In this document: positions 1 to 7,231 of the stretch, in pieces
Layout: each line of letters opens with the position of its first letter
Position numbering within the stretch: the stretch's first letter is position 1
Source: Pseudomonadota bacterium
Lineage (GTDB): Bacteria; Pseudomonadota; Gammaproteobacteria; Pseudomonadales; Azotimanducaceae
Assembly: GCA_009936895.1 (NCBI GenBank)
Contig: JAACDS010000429.1
Location: 1-10,879, forward strand
Length of the DNA stretch: 10,879 nt
Direction: 5' to 3'
Made by a program: the position numbers and the translations under genes
The notes under the pieces: model-generated
Databases searched by the model: none
Told to the model about the DNA's origin: nothing
What the model saw: the letters and a program-made list of their open reading frames with translations, nothing else

Positions 1-127
1 AATAGCGAAACGTCTCTCCCCCGGGAAAATCCGTCGAGCCCAACACCCGACTGCCGGCACCAATTTGATCCACTTCCGAGCGGTCCAACCGCAGCCGTAG
101 GGTGTTGTCCAATATTCTCACTTTCAT
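1..127 (-). CDS. DUF7009-like small protein, N-terminal part (runs off left edge)
   Basis: A reading frame opens with ATG at 127-125 on the minus strand and stays open to the window edge, giving 42 residues. It begins MKVRILDNTLRLRLDRSEV. I associate this type of beginning with the short uncharacterised DUF7009 family, from memory and without a search. The gene lies on the same strand as, and 170 bases downstream of, the molybdopterin oxidoreductase, so the two could be co-transcribed. No strong Shine-Dalgarno sequence precedes the ATG. The function is unknown, and the C-terminal part lies outside the window. Confidence 0.6.
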   Translation of the reverse strand, partial: MKVRILDNTLRLRLDRSEVDQIGAGSRVLGSTDFPGGETFRY

Positions 128-297
128 AACCGGTCGGGCCTAGCCTTTCCTCCGCGCGTTGGCGTGCTGATCATTGTTAGAACGCTCGGCGCCGTCCGCT
201 TTGCCTGTTTGTTTGTTCACGAACATGCGGTTGGCAATGCGAGCAAATACATAGGCCCGAAGCTCCAGATATTTGTGTCTGATGGAAGAGCGTCGGG

Positions 298-2538
298 TCA
301 TGATGCCGCATGCTCCTCAACCGCGGTATCAGGCCGCCAATCGCCGGGTCGAGTACGGCTCACCTGAGCTGGCTGCTGGGCTTTTTCCAACTTGCCCGGA
401 AAGCCTTTGAAATGAGGCACACCCTGTTCATGATCCAGCCATTCATCCTCATCGGAACACAGTACGGCGTCTGAGGAGATGAAGGCACCGGCCAAATCGA
501 CCTCGCCACGAAGTTCCGGATACCACCAACCGTGGGGCACCCGGATATGGCCTTCCTTCATCGTATCGTGCACAGCGATCTGGGCGAGCACCGCACCTTG
601 GGGCGTGGAAAGCTTGGCCCAATCGCCATCAGCAAACCCCTCTTTTTGTGCATCCACGGGGTGCAAGAATAAGTTGGGCGCTGGCATTCGGCGACGCAGG
701 GATTCAATGTTTCGCTGACCTGTCTGAAAAAACGGGTCTTCCCGAACCCCAGTAAACACCAAGTAAGGAAAGTCATCCGGCTGGACGGGTAGTTCCCGGT
801 AATAAGGCAGGGGATCAAAACCCAGATCCGCCAGCACGCTAGACGCCAGCTCGACCTTGCCCGATGGCGTGGCGAAACCCTTTTTAAGATATTTGCGAAA
901 TTTCGGCGGTGCCAGTTCCATAAAGGTCGCGCTCTCAAACTGGGCAAATGTGCGCCCACCTCGGGACAGCCGATAATCCAGCATGTCTTCAAGCGACGTC
1001 CAAGGAAACTCATCGCCAAAGCCCATACGATGCGCCAAATCCGTCCAGAACTGGAACGTGCTACTCGCCTCTTCTGGCGCGTCGACTACCTTTTGCGACA
1101 GGGACAGTCGGGTTCCCCAACTCCACCCATCGGCAACGTGATCACGTTCAGTAAAGACATCGCCAGGCAGCACGTAGTCCGCCAGCATCGCCGTGGGCGT
1201 CATGAAAATTTCGTGGGACACAATCAGCTCTTGATTGAGCATGGCCCGATGAATCTGGTGCTGATTCGCATAACTCAGCAGGGCATTGTTGCCCAGACAG
1301 AAAAACGCCTTAATCGGATAAGGATCTTCCGTCGCCATGGCTCGAAAGACATCGGTCGGGTTCGCCATTTGGCAGCCCATCACAAGATCGGCATAGGGGA
1401 AGCCCCAGGTTTTCTCCGTCGGCTCTTTCAGCATTTCAGCAACGCGGTAAGTGAATACCGGATGGTCGTCATAGCCCAACTGCTTTTCTTTTTGCGCATC
1501 CGGCAGGCGTTCGTGAAGGCCCAACTCGGATTCCGGGATGTAGGTTTCAGAGAAGCCCCCCAGCGTTTCGCCGCCAACCACATCCAAATTGCCGGTCACC
1601 GCCCGCAGAATGGAGTGCAATCTGATCGCTGACGTCGACGACAGCTGCTGATCCGTTATTGGCGTCCACGGAATCACCGCTCCATCTGCGTGAGCGTACA
1701 TCCGCGCCGCGGCTGCAATATCGTCTTCGGCAACGCCGGTAATCTCAGCGACCCGAGCCAAGGGATATTCATCGACTCGCTGCTTCAGTTCGTCAAAACC
1801 CACGCACCAGTCTTTGACAAATGCCTCGTCATACAGGCCTTCGTCAAAAATCACCTTGAGCCATCCCAAACACATCGCCGCATCCGTCCCGGCTTTCAAA
1901 CGCAGGTGAATGTCCGCCTGCTCCGCTTGATCCGAAACACGAGGATCGAGCACGATAACCTTCGCACCACGGGCACGCGCTGCACGAATGGCATTGTAGA
2001 TTGGCGTCCACGAGTGCTTACGAGGATTGTGCCCAAACAACACGATGCAGTTCGTGGAGCCAAAATCCGGCTGAGGAAACCAGCCGTAGGTCAGACGGTT
2101 GACCGCAGCGGTATTGCCCGCACACAGGGCAACGCCGCTAATCCAGTTTGGCGAGCCCAGCAGATTCATAAAACGCCGATCAAGACTGTGCGTGGTTTGC
2201 GTATTCCAACCAGATGTGGAAACGGCAAAGGACTCCGGCCCGTATTTGGCGGTAATCGACCCGAGCTTTTCGGCTATCTCGTCCATGGCTTGTTCGTAGG
2301 AAATCTCTTCCCATCGATCCTCGCCTCGCTCGCCAACTCGCTTCAGCGGCTTGGTTAGGCGGTCTTCGTGATTGTGGATCAGCGGGACAGCAGTACCCTT
2401 GTAGCAAATGTTGCGCGCCAGAGCAGGATTGTCATGGGCAATAACGCGCGCCACCTTGCCGTCGACCGCTTCCGAGCGCAGCTGGCAGCCGATATCACAA
2501 ACCGTACACACCGAGTACTTTGTCTTCGTTGAAGCCAT
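298..2538 (-). CDS. Molybdopterin-dependent oxidoreductase (DMSO reductase superfamily, BisC/FdhF-like)
   Basis: The 746-residue product carries the N-terminal Fe4S4 motif of the superfamily (C11-x2-C14-x3-C18, with C45 as fourth ligand in ARNICYKG). The molybdopterin-binding body follows, and the C-terminal dinucleotide-binding domain starts near VFTGVREDPFF. The cysteine in SGVALCAGN (Cys139) sits where NapA has its Mo-ligand Cys and FdhF its selenocysteine, so it is the probable Mo ligand. No twin-arginine signal is seen, so a cytoplasmic location is inferred. The start at 2538 is preferred over an in-frame ATG at 2583: it has a near-perfect ribosome binding site (GGAGGAGAG), and the Fe-S motif begins ten residues later. 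The substrate cannot be told; relatives oxidise formate or reduce oxyanions and N- or S-oxides. The gene diverges from the COQ7-like gene across about 190 bases, and no electron-transfer partner subunit is visible in the window. Confidence 0.9.
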   Translation of the reverse strand: MASTKTKYSVCTVCDIGCQLRSEAVDGKVARVIAHDNPALARNICYKGTAVPLIHNHEDRLTKPLKRVGERGEDRWEEISYEQAMDEIAEKLGSITAKYGPESFAVSTSGWNTQTTHSLDRRFMNLLGSPNWISGVALCAGNTAAVNRLTYGWFPQPDFGSTNCIVLFGHNPRKHSWTPIYNAIRAARARGAKVIVLDPRVSDQAEQADIHLRLKAGTDAAMCLGWLKVIFDEGLYDEAFVKDWCVGFDELKQRVDEYPLARVAEITGVAEDDIAAAARMYAHADGAVIPWTPITDQQLSSTSAIRLHSILRAVTGNLDVVGGETLGGFSETYIPESELGLHERLPDAQKEKQLGYDDHPVFTYRVAEMLKEPTEKTWGFPYADLVMGCQMANPTDVFRAMATEDPYPIKAFFCLGNNALLSYANQHQIHRAMLNQELIVSHEIFMTPTAMLADYVLPGDVFTERDHVADGWSWGTRLSLSQKVVDAPEEASSTFQFWTDLAHRMGFGDEFPWTSLEDMLDYRLSRGGRTFAQFESATFMELAPPKFRKYLKKGFATPSGKVELASSVLADLGFDPLPYYRELPVQPDDFPYLVFTGVREDPFFQTGQRNIESLRRRMPAPNLFLHPVDAQKEGFADGDWAKLSTPQGAVLAQIAVHDTMKEGHIRVPHGWWYPELRGEVDLAGAFISSDAVLCSDEDEWLDHEQGVPHFKGFPGKLEKAQQPAQVSRTRPGDWRPDTAVEEHAAS

Positions 2539-2540
2539 CG

Positions 2541-2549
2541 CTCTCCTCC
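2541..2549 (-). promoter_or_regulatory. Ribosome binding site of the molybdopterin oxidoreductase
   Basis: Read on the minus strand this is GGAGGAGAG, with the GGAGG core six bases before the ATG at 2538-2536. It settles the start codon against the in-frame ATG 45 bases further upstream. Confidence 0.75.
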
Positions 2550-2727
2550 AAAAAATGTCAGGCTTGCCCAATACTAACCACAATTTGGCCGAATGGGAGC
2601 ACCCGCCAATCAGGTCTTAATGCCGAAAACCGAAAGGATCTAACCCATGTCCAAGCAGGGGCTGACTTACCCGCACACAATGGGGTTCGGGCTTTTGTAA
2701 CCTTGTGATGCTTATCGAAGGATCGCC

Positions 2728-3276
2728 ATGACTGTCACAAACCTTACAGCGGAACCGTGCATCTACCCCAAATGGCTCATCGCCGAACTGCGCTCGGACC
2801 ATGCTGGCGAGCTGGGCGCCGTCATGATCTACCGGGGTATATTGGCGGTCGCGTCAGAACCCGCCCTGCGAGCTTTCGCGGAAGAACACCTTGCCACCGA
2901 GCGACAACATTTGCAGACCCTGGAGTCACTCCTAAGCCAATCCAAGCGCTCTCGGCTACAGTGGCCCTGGCGCGCTGCAGGCTGGCTCATCGGCTCGATA
3001 CCTGCGCTGCTCGGTACCCAGTGGGTTTACGCAACGATCCAAACCGTCGAAGCATTCGTCGACGCCCATTACCAACAACAAATCGTTCGCCTGAGAACCG
3101 AACGGCCAGCCGACCCGGTTACCGACCTACTGGAGCGGTGCCGCGCTGACGAGGTAATGCACCAACAGGACGCTGCCGCGCGTGTCGAAGGCAATCCATC
3201 CCTCGCCCTGTCCCTCTGGCTAAAAACGGTCGACCTGGGATCATGGGCGGCTGTGGCGGTGGCAAGACACATTTGA
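2728..3276 (+). CDS. coq7: COQ7/CAT5-type diiron hydroxylase (demethoxyubiquinone hydroxylase family)
   Basis: The 182-residue ferritin-like protein shows the full COQ7 set of iron ligands in order: E28 in DHAGELGA, E58 and H61 in ATERQHL, E108 in TVEAFVD, and E142 and H145 in ADEVMHQ. The hydrophobic stretch around residues 84-103 and the C-terminal segment fit the peripheral membrane attachment of this family. Known members hydroxylate 5-demethoxyubiquinone in the penultimate step of ubiquinone synthesis. Whether this copy is the housekeeping enzyme is inferred from the intact ligands. The ATG follows GAAGGA at a suitable distance. The gene diverges from the molybdoenzyme and is followed by about 700 bases without a clear gene, so it is probably transcribed alone. 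A weak GC-rich dyad after the stop (CCCGG at 3302-3306, CCGGG at 3313-3317) lacks a T tract and is not a convincing terminator. Confidence 0.9.
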   Translation: MTVTNLTAEPCIYPKWLIAELRSDHAGELGAVMIYRGILAVASEPALRAFAEEHLATERQHLQTLESLLSQSKRSRLQWPWRAAGWLIGSIPALLGTQWVYATIQTVEAFVDAHYQQQIVRLRTERPADPVTDLLERCRADEVMHQQDAAARVEGNPSLALSLWLKTVDLGSWAAVAVARHI

Positions 3277-3519
3277 TTGCGACACCCTCACCCCGGCAAG
3301 TCCCGGCCATATCCGGGCCGAGTCCCACCTAAAAACGCTAGACGTCGTTGGTCGCCTTTCTGACTCAATCTTATCCAACAGCCTCCCAACGCGTCGTGAG
3401 CTTATCGTCTCTCCCTACACCCTACTTTTAATGCAAACTTTCACTAAGTCTCCACTTTTGGGTTGAAGAAAAGTATTCGCCCTTCTCAGCACTGAAACCC
3501 AACTCAGCTGCGGCCAACT

Positions 3520-3556
3520 GGCACAGTTTGTAGAATTTATTAATAAAAACAGTGCC
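3520..3556. repeat. Imperfect inverted repeat in AT-rich leader
   Basis: The arms are GGCACAGTTT (3520-3529) and AAACAGTGCC (3547-3556). They are complementary except for one central A-A mismatch and are separated by 17 AT-rich bases. TTAAAAATATTT follows. It may be an operator flanking a promoter or a weak hairpin; the sequence does not decide between them. Confidence 0.4.
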
Positions 3557-3953
3557 TTAAAAATATTTCGTCGGCATCGTCAGGCCAGTGAGCGATTTAT
3601 CCCGCCCCAGGCAATTCAAAAATCGGCAAAACTTCGACTTTTAACTTTCACGGCATATTCATGAGCCGCGCCCTACCCTGTTTCGGCTTTATTCGCGCCG
3701 TTTCTTGGATGAGAGGCGTCGTTTTGCCGGCATTGAGCGTTTCGCACTTATTGCGGATCGCATGATAAACGCAACGGAAAAGCAGCAGTTTTCCCGCAGT
3801 CGAGTGGTAACAATCGACACATGTATGGAAGGAGCAGTTGACTGACGTTCGTGGAGCTCCGTTGAGTCTCTTCCCGGTAGCAGGCTCGAGCTGGTACTCG
3901 GGTTTAAGAGGACTCATGAGAATCACGACGCGGGTGCGTCGGGCGATTGATAA

Positions 3954-3965
3954 CTTAACGTTAAG
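3954..3965. promoter_or_regulatory. Perfect 12-bp palindrome abutting the proteorhodopsin ribosome binding site
   Basis: CTTAACGTTAAG is fully self-complementary. Its last bases run into the Shine-Dalgarno sequence (AAGGAG, 3963-3968), with the ATG at 3975. With no loop it would form a poor RNA hairpin, so a DNA-binding site or chance is more likely. Bound protein or local pairing there could affect initiation of the rhodopsin. Confidence 0.35.
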
Positions 3966-3974
3966 GAGAGAGGA

Positions 3975-4655
3975 ATGTTAGACCCGAAAGATTACGTAGG
4001 CGTCACTTTCTGGATTATTTCCGCGGCTATGGTAGCCGCAACCTACTTTTTCACTGTCGAACGCGACCGCGCGGTAGGTAAGTGGAAAACATCACTGACC
4101 GTCGCCGCCATGGTGACTGGTATCGCTGCGATTCACTACTTCTACATGCGTGGGGTGTGGATCGAGACCAACCAAAGTCCAACTGTATTCCGATACGTTG
4201 ACTGGTTGCTCACAGTGCCACTGCAAATCGTCGAGTTTTACTTGATTCTTGCAGCCATCGCTGTTGTTCGCGCTGCCTTGTTCTGGAAGCTATTGATTGC
4301 GTCACTCGTGATGTTGGTCTTTGGCTATCTAGGTGAAGTCGGTGCCATGGATTACTGGATTGCGTTCATCATCGGCATGGCCGGATGGTTGTACATCATC
4401 TATGAAATCTTCATGGGTGAAGCGAGCCAGATCAGTGCCGCCCACGGTACTGCTGCAAGCCAAAGCGCATTCAACGCTTTGCGCCTGATCGTAACCGTTG
4501 GTTGGGCCATTTACCCAATCGGATACGTATTGGGTGCCGGCGCTGATGGTGCCGCTGGCCTGAACATCGTTTACAACCTTGCTGACTTCGTCAACAAGAT
4601 TGCCTTCGGTGTTGTCATCTGGGCTGCTGCTACGTCTTCTTCAGAGAACGCGTAA
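3975..4655 (+). CDS. PR: Proteorhodopsin, blue-tuned light-driven proton pump
   Basis: This 226-residue microbial rhodopsin with seven predicted membrane helices is plainly of the proteorhodopsin family (VERDRAVGKWKTSLTV, MRGVWIE, NLADFVNK). Key residues seen: H54 and D76 (the His75/Asp97 proton-acceptor pair of green proteorhodopsin), R73, T80, E87 (the Glu108 proton donor), and K208 in LADFVNK, which forms the Schiff base with retinal. D76/T80/E87 is the outward proton-pump signature. Residue 84, equivalent to position 105, is Gln, which in this family tunes absorption to blue light. Unlike the classical protein it has no cleavable signal peptide: the ATG sits just before DPKDYVGVTFW, preceded by AAGGAGAGAGG, and an in-frame TAA lies at 3951-3953. 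A strong hairpin separates it from crtE. It should act in the inner membrane with retinal supplied by the genes downstream. Confidence 0.98.
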   Translation: MLDPKDYVGVTFWIISAAMVAATYFFTVERDRAVGKWKTSLTVAAMVTGIAAIHYFYMRGVWIETNQSPTVFRYVDWLLTVPLQIVEFYLILAAIAVVRAALFWKLLIASLVMLVFGYLGEVGAMDYWIAFIIGMAGWLYIIYEIFMGEASQISAAHGTAASQSAFNALRLIVTVGWAIYPIGYVLGAGADGAAGLNIVYNLADFVNKIAFGVVIWAAATSSSENA

Positions 4656-4665
4656 CAGACCGAGT

Positions 4666-4701
4666 CTTGGTAGGTGGGCGTTTATCGTCCCACCTATCAA
4701 G
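4666..4701 (+). promoter_or_regulatory. Strong intercistronic hairpin between proteorhodopsin and crtE
   Basis: The arms CTTGGTAGGTGGG (4666-4678) and CCCACCTATCAAG (4689-4701) form a 13-bp stem with one G-U wobble and a 10-base loop. It begins 11 bases after the rhodopsin stop. TCTGTCATCTG follows rather than a T run, so it is not a classical rho-independent terminator. It may be a partial terminator, or an RNA-stabilising or processing stem that lets rhodopsin mRNA exceed that of the carotenoid genes. Confidence 0.6.
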
Positions 4702-4754
4702 TCTGTCATCTGCCCTAGAGGGCTCAACAACGTTCACTTCATTGCGGGGAAGCT

Positions 4755-5729
4755 ATGCAGGATCACCTTCTAGCCACTGCCCTTGAGCAAACAATGCATC
4801 GCTATGGCGGAGACGCCGGCGCTCTGTCTCAAGCAGCCCGACATCATTTATCCAGTCCGGGCAAGCGCACTCGTTCGAAATTACTTTTTGCTGCCACCCC
4901 GAACACCCAAACCATCAAAGCCCTCGTGCACGCCGCTGCTGCGGTTGAGCTGATTCACGAGGCCTCTATCGTTCACGATGATATTCAAGACCAGACCGAA
5001 CGCCGTCGCGGCGTGCCTACGGTCTGGCGCCAATACGGCGCCAATGCGGCGCTTTTGCTGGGCGATCACCTCGTTGCAGCCGCCTTTCGGGCTGTAGCCG
5101 CAGCCGAGCATATTGACCCGATCAAGGGTTCATTGATCCTAGAGCTCTCTCAATCGGTCAGCCGCGCCGCATCAGGCCAACACCTGCAGCTGACGAATAC
5201 GACCCGGGGTGAATTTAAGGCGTTCTACAATGAGGTCGCGATTAACAAGACCGGCGCCCTGATCGCACTGCCCCTTCAGTTTGCCGCATTGTTTAACGAC
5301 TTTGAAAACCAAGACACGTCATCGGCCCGCCGCTGCGGAGAACACTTAGGATTGGCCTACCAAATTCTAGATGACCTCAAACCCTACGCAGCACCGGGCA
5401 ATCTAGCCGCTGACGAGGACATGAAGCATCGGGTAATTACCGCGCCGGTGGCTGCCTGCAGCACGCTGTTTCCCAAGGTTGACCCGTTTCACGCGCTCGT
5501 AAACCACGCCAGTCTGAGGACTAAGGCCATACGCCAATGCCAGCACTGGCTCGATACCGCCTTAGCCAGCGCACGTAATGAAGCCGCATTTCTATCGGCG
5601 CACAGCGCCTTGGTGGTGGAGAACTTCATCACTGGACAGCTCACCCCCATGCCCATTCGTGAGACCCAATCAATGCCGACCTACAGCCCTTGGCGAAAGC
5701 ACACAGCCGTGAGAGTAGAGGCCGTATGA
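4755..5729 (+). CDS. crtE: Geranylgeranyl diphosphate synthase
   Basis: The 324-residue polyprenyl synthase makes the C20 precursor of phytoene from isopentenyl and allylic diphosphates. Visible motifs are PGKRTRSKL (residues 35-43), the first aspartate motif D75-D76-x-x-D79 in HDDIQDQTERRRGVPT, KTGALI near residue 165, and the second aspartate region YQILDDLKPY at 202-211. In that second region D206 and D207 are present, but the third Asp of the usual DDxxD is Pro210. The start follows GGGGA, four bases before the ATG. The stop overlaps the crtI start as ATGA (5726-5729), so translation is probably coupled. The family is certain. The exact chain length (C20 rather than C15) is inferred from position in the carotenoid operon. 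Confidence 0.92.
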   Translation: MQDHLLATALEQTMHRYGGDAGALSQAARHHLSSPGKRTRSKLLFAATPNTQTIKALVHAAAAVELIHEASIVHDDIQDQTERRRGVPTVWRQYGANAALLLGDHLVAAAFRAVAAAEHIDPIKGSLILELSQSVSRAASGQHLQLTNTTRGEFKAFYNEVAINKTGALIALPLQFAALFNDFENQDTSSARRCGEHLGLAYQILDDLKPYAAPGNLAADEDMKHRVITAPVAACSTLFPKVDPFHALVNHASLRTKAIRQCQHWLDTALASARNEAAFLSAHSALVVENFITGQLTPMPIRETQSMPTYSPWRKHTAVRVEAV

Positions 5730-7231
5730 GCGAGCATGTCATTGTCATTGGCAGCGGTTTCGGCGGACTGGCCAGTGCCCTGCGTGCTCGAAAGATGGAT
5801 TTCGACGTTACGGTTATCGAACGCCTAGAGCAGTTGGGTGGGCGGGCTCAGACCTTTAGCCGCGACGGTTTTATTTTTGACGCTGGCCCAACGGTGATCA
5901 CGGCGCCGTTTTTGTTCGACGAGCACTTTTAACTGTTTGACCGCAATATTGCCGATTACGTCGAGATCCTTCCGGTCTCACCGTGGTATCGGTACGAGTT
6001 TAACGACGGTTCGCATCTGAACTACGGCGGTACGGTCCAGGACACGCTCAAAGAAATCGAACGTATCAATCCTGATGATGTTGAAGGCTACAAAAAACTG
6101 CTCGCCCACTCTGAGAAGATATTCGATGTGGGCTTTGGGCAACTGGCCCACGTACCCTTCAACAAATTTTGGTTCATGCTCAAGCAGGTACCGGATCTGA
6201 TTCGACTGGGCTGTTACCGGACGGTTTGGCAATTCACCAAACGCTACCTTAAAGACGAGAGGCTGCGCAGAGCCTTTAGCATCCAGCCACTGCTGGTAGG
6301 TGGCAACCCGTTTTCCACCACCAGCATCTACTCGCTGATTCATTACTTGGAACGTAGTTGGGGAGTGCATTTTCCTCGAGGCGGCACCGGCGCGCTGGTA
6401 CAGGCCCTAGGCAAGCTGATGACCGAGCAGGGCATCGATATTCGCCTCGGCCAAACTGTTGCTCAAATTCAAATCGAAGACGGTCGTGCTACCGGGGTCA
6501 TCCTAGAGGACGGCACGTTGATAGGCGCCGACCGGGTCATCTGCAATGGCGACCCGGCCTACACCTACAAAAACTTGATCGATTCGACACATCGTAAAAC
6601 CTGGACCGACAAACGCATTGATCGTCTGAAATACTCCATGGGACTTTACGTACTGTATTTCGGGACAGACCGAAAATACGAGGATGTCGAACATCATACG
6701 ATCATTTTTGGTGACACCTATCAGGAGTTGCTGCAACGCATCTTCGACGGTGGCGAGGTCGGTGATGATCTAAGCCTGTATTTGCATCGGCCCACGGCGA
6801 CGGATCCTGCCCTGGCGCCGGACGGCAAGGACGCCTTCTATGTATTGGCGCCGGTGCCTAATTTGCAGCGAGACGACTGGGCAGACGTTAAACATCAGGT
6901 CAAAGAGCGCGTCTTGGATATTTTAGAGAGCAAGGTCCTACCCGACGTCAGAGACCATCTGGAGGTCTGCTTTGACTTCGATCCCACAGATTTCGCACAG
7001 CAATACCAGTCTCAGTGGGGCGCTGGTTTTTCCATTGCCCCCATCTTCACGCAATCCGCATTCTTCCGCTTTCACAACCGCGCAGAAGATTTCGACAATC
7101 TCTACTTCGTCGGTGCGGGCACGCATCCCGGAGCAGGGGTGCCTGGCGTACTCAGTTCAGCCAAGGTCATCGAGCACTTGCTGCTAGAGGATTGTGCAGA
7201 TACAACGCAGGCACTGCCATGTCCAAATTGA
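5726..7231 (+). pseudogene. crtI: Phytoene desaturase interrupted by an in-frame TAA
   Basis: The frame encodes a full-length bacterial CrtI, 501 codons before the final stop. An FAD-binding GSGFGG motif lies at residues 9-14, followed by VIERLEQLGGRAQT, and the C-terminal phytoene-dehydrogenase signature FVGAGTHPGAGVPGV is at 461-475. Codon 69 (5930-5932) is TAA. Family sequence continues in the same frame on both sides (FLFDEHF before, LFDRNIADYV after), so nothing is inserted or deleted. Relatives usually have Glu here, so one G-to-T change explains it. CrtI converts phytoene to lycopene; as written only a 68-residue fragment is made. A GTG at 6128 could start a 367-residue remainder, but that lacks the FAD-binding fold. 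The start overlaps crtE by 4 bases and the end overlaps crtB by 13. The lack of other damage suggests a very recent mutation, a base-calling error, or readthrough. Confidence 0.9.
5930..5932 (+). other. Premature TAA stop inside crtI (codon 69)
   Basis: The codons read CAC TTT TAA CTG TTT GAC. Replacing T5930 by G gives Glu and the expected F-E-L-F pattern of CrtI proteins. There is no obvious readthrough context, and TAA is the least leaky stop codon. Confidence 0.9.

Larger units (their letters stand above)
3277..3974. other. Long intergenic region upstream of proteorhodopsin, no convincing gene
   Basis: No open frame here looks like a protein. The stretch presumably carries the promoter and leader of the rhodopsin gene. 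Visible elements are an imperfect dyad at 3520-3556 in an AT-rich patch, a smaller dyad (ACTTTT 3454-3459 and AAAAGT 3469-3474), and a perfect 12-bp palindrome at 3954-3965 touching the ribosome binding site. One poor sigma70-like pair exists (TTCGCA 3741-3746, 17 bases, GATAAA 3764-3769), with 4 of 6 matches in each hexamer. It could be chance, so I do not call a promoter. Confidence 0.6.

Noticed and set aside
1030..2358. Plus-strand open frames of 200 and 222 codons opposite the molybdoenzyme
   Set aside because: They are antisense to a gene with clear Fe-S and molybdopterin features, and their translations look like shadow sequence rich in Arg, His and Gln.
3302..3317. GC-rich dyad after the COQ7-like gene as a terminator
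   Set aside because: The stem is only 5 bp and is followed by GC-rich sequence with no T tract.
3519..3533. TGGCAC resembling a sigma54 -24 element
   Set aside because: The -12 position reads GTAG rather than TTGC at the required spacing.
3661..3765. Short plus-strand frame (34 codons) in the same gap, a possible leader peptide
   Set aside because: It has no convincing ribosome binding site and no attenuator-like structure after it.
3648..3926. Minus-strand open frame of 92 codons in the gap before proteorhodopsin
   Set aside because: Composition is irregular, no recognisable domain is present and no good ribosome binding site was seen. It is possibly chance in a non-coding stretch.
5690..5725. 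Alternative upstream crtI start giving 12 extra residues
   Set aside because: It lies within crtE. The ATG at 5726 places the FAD-binding motif at the usual distance and forms the common ATGA overlap.
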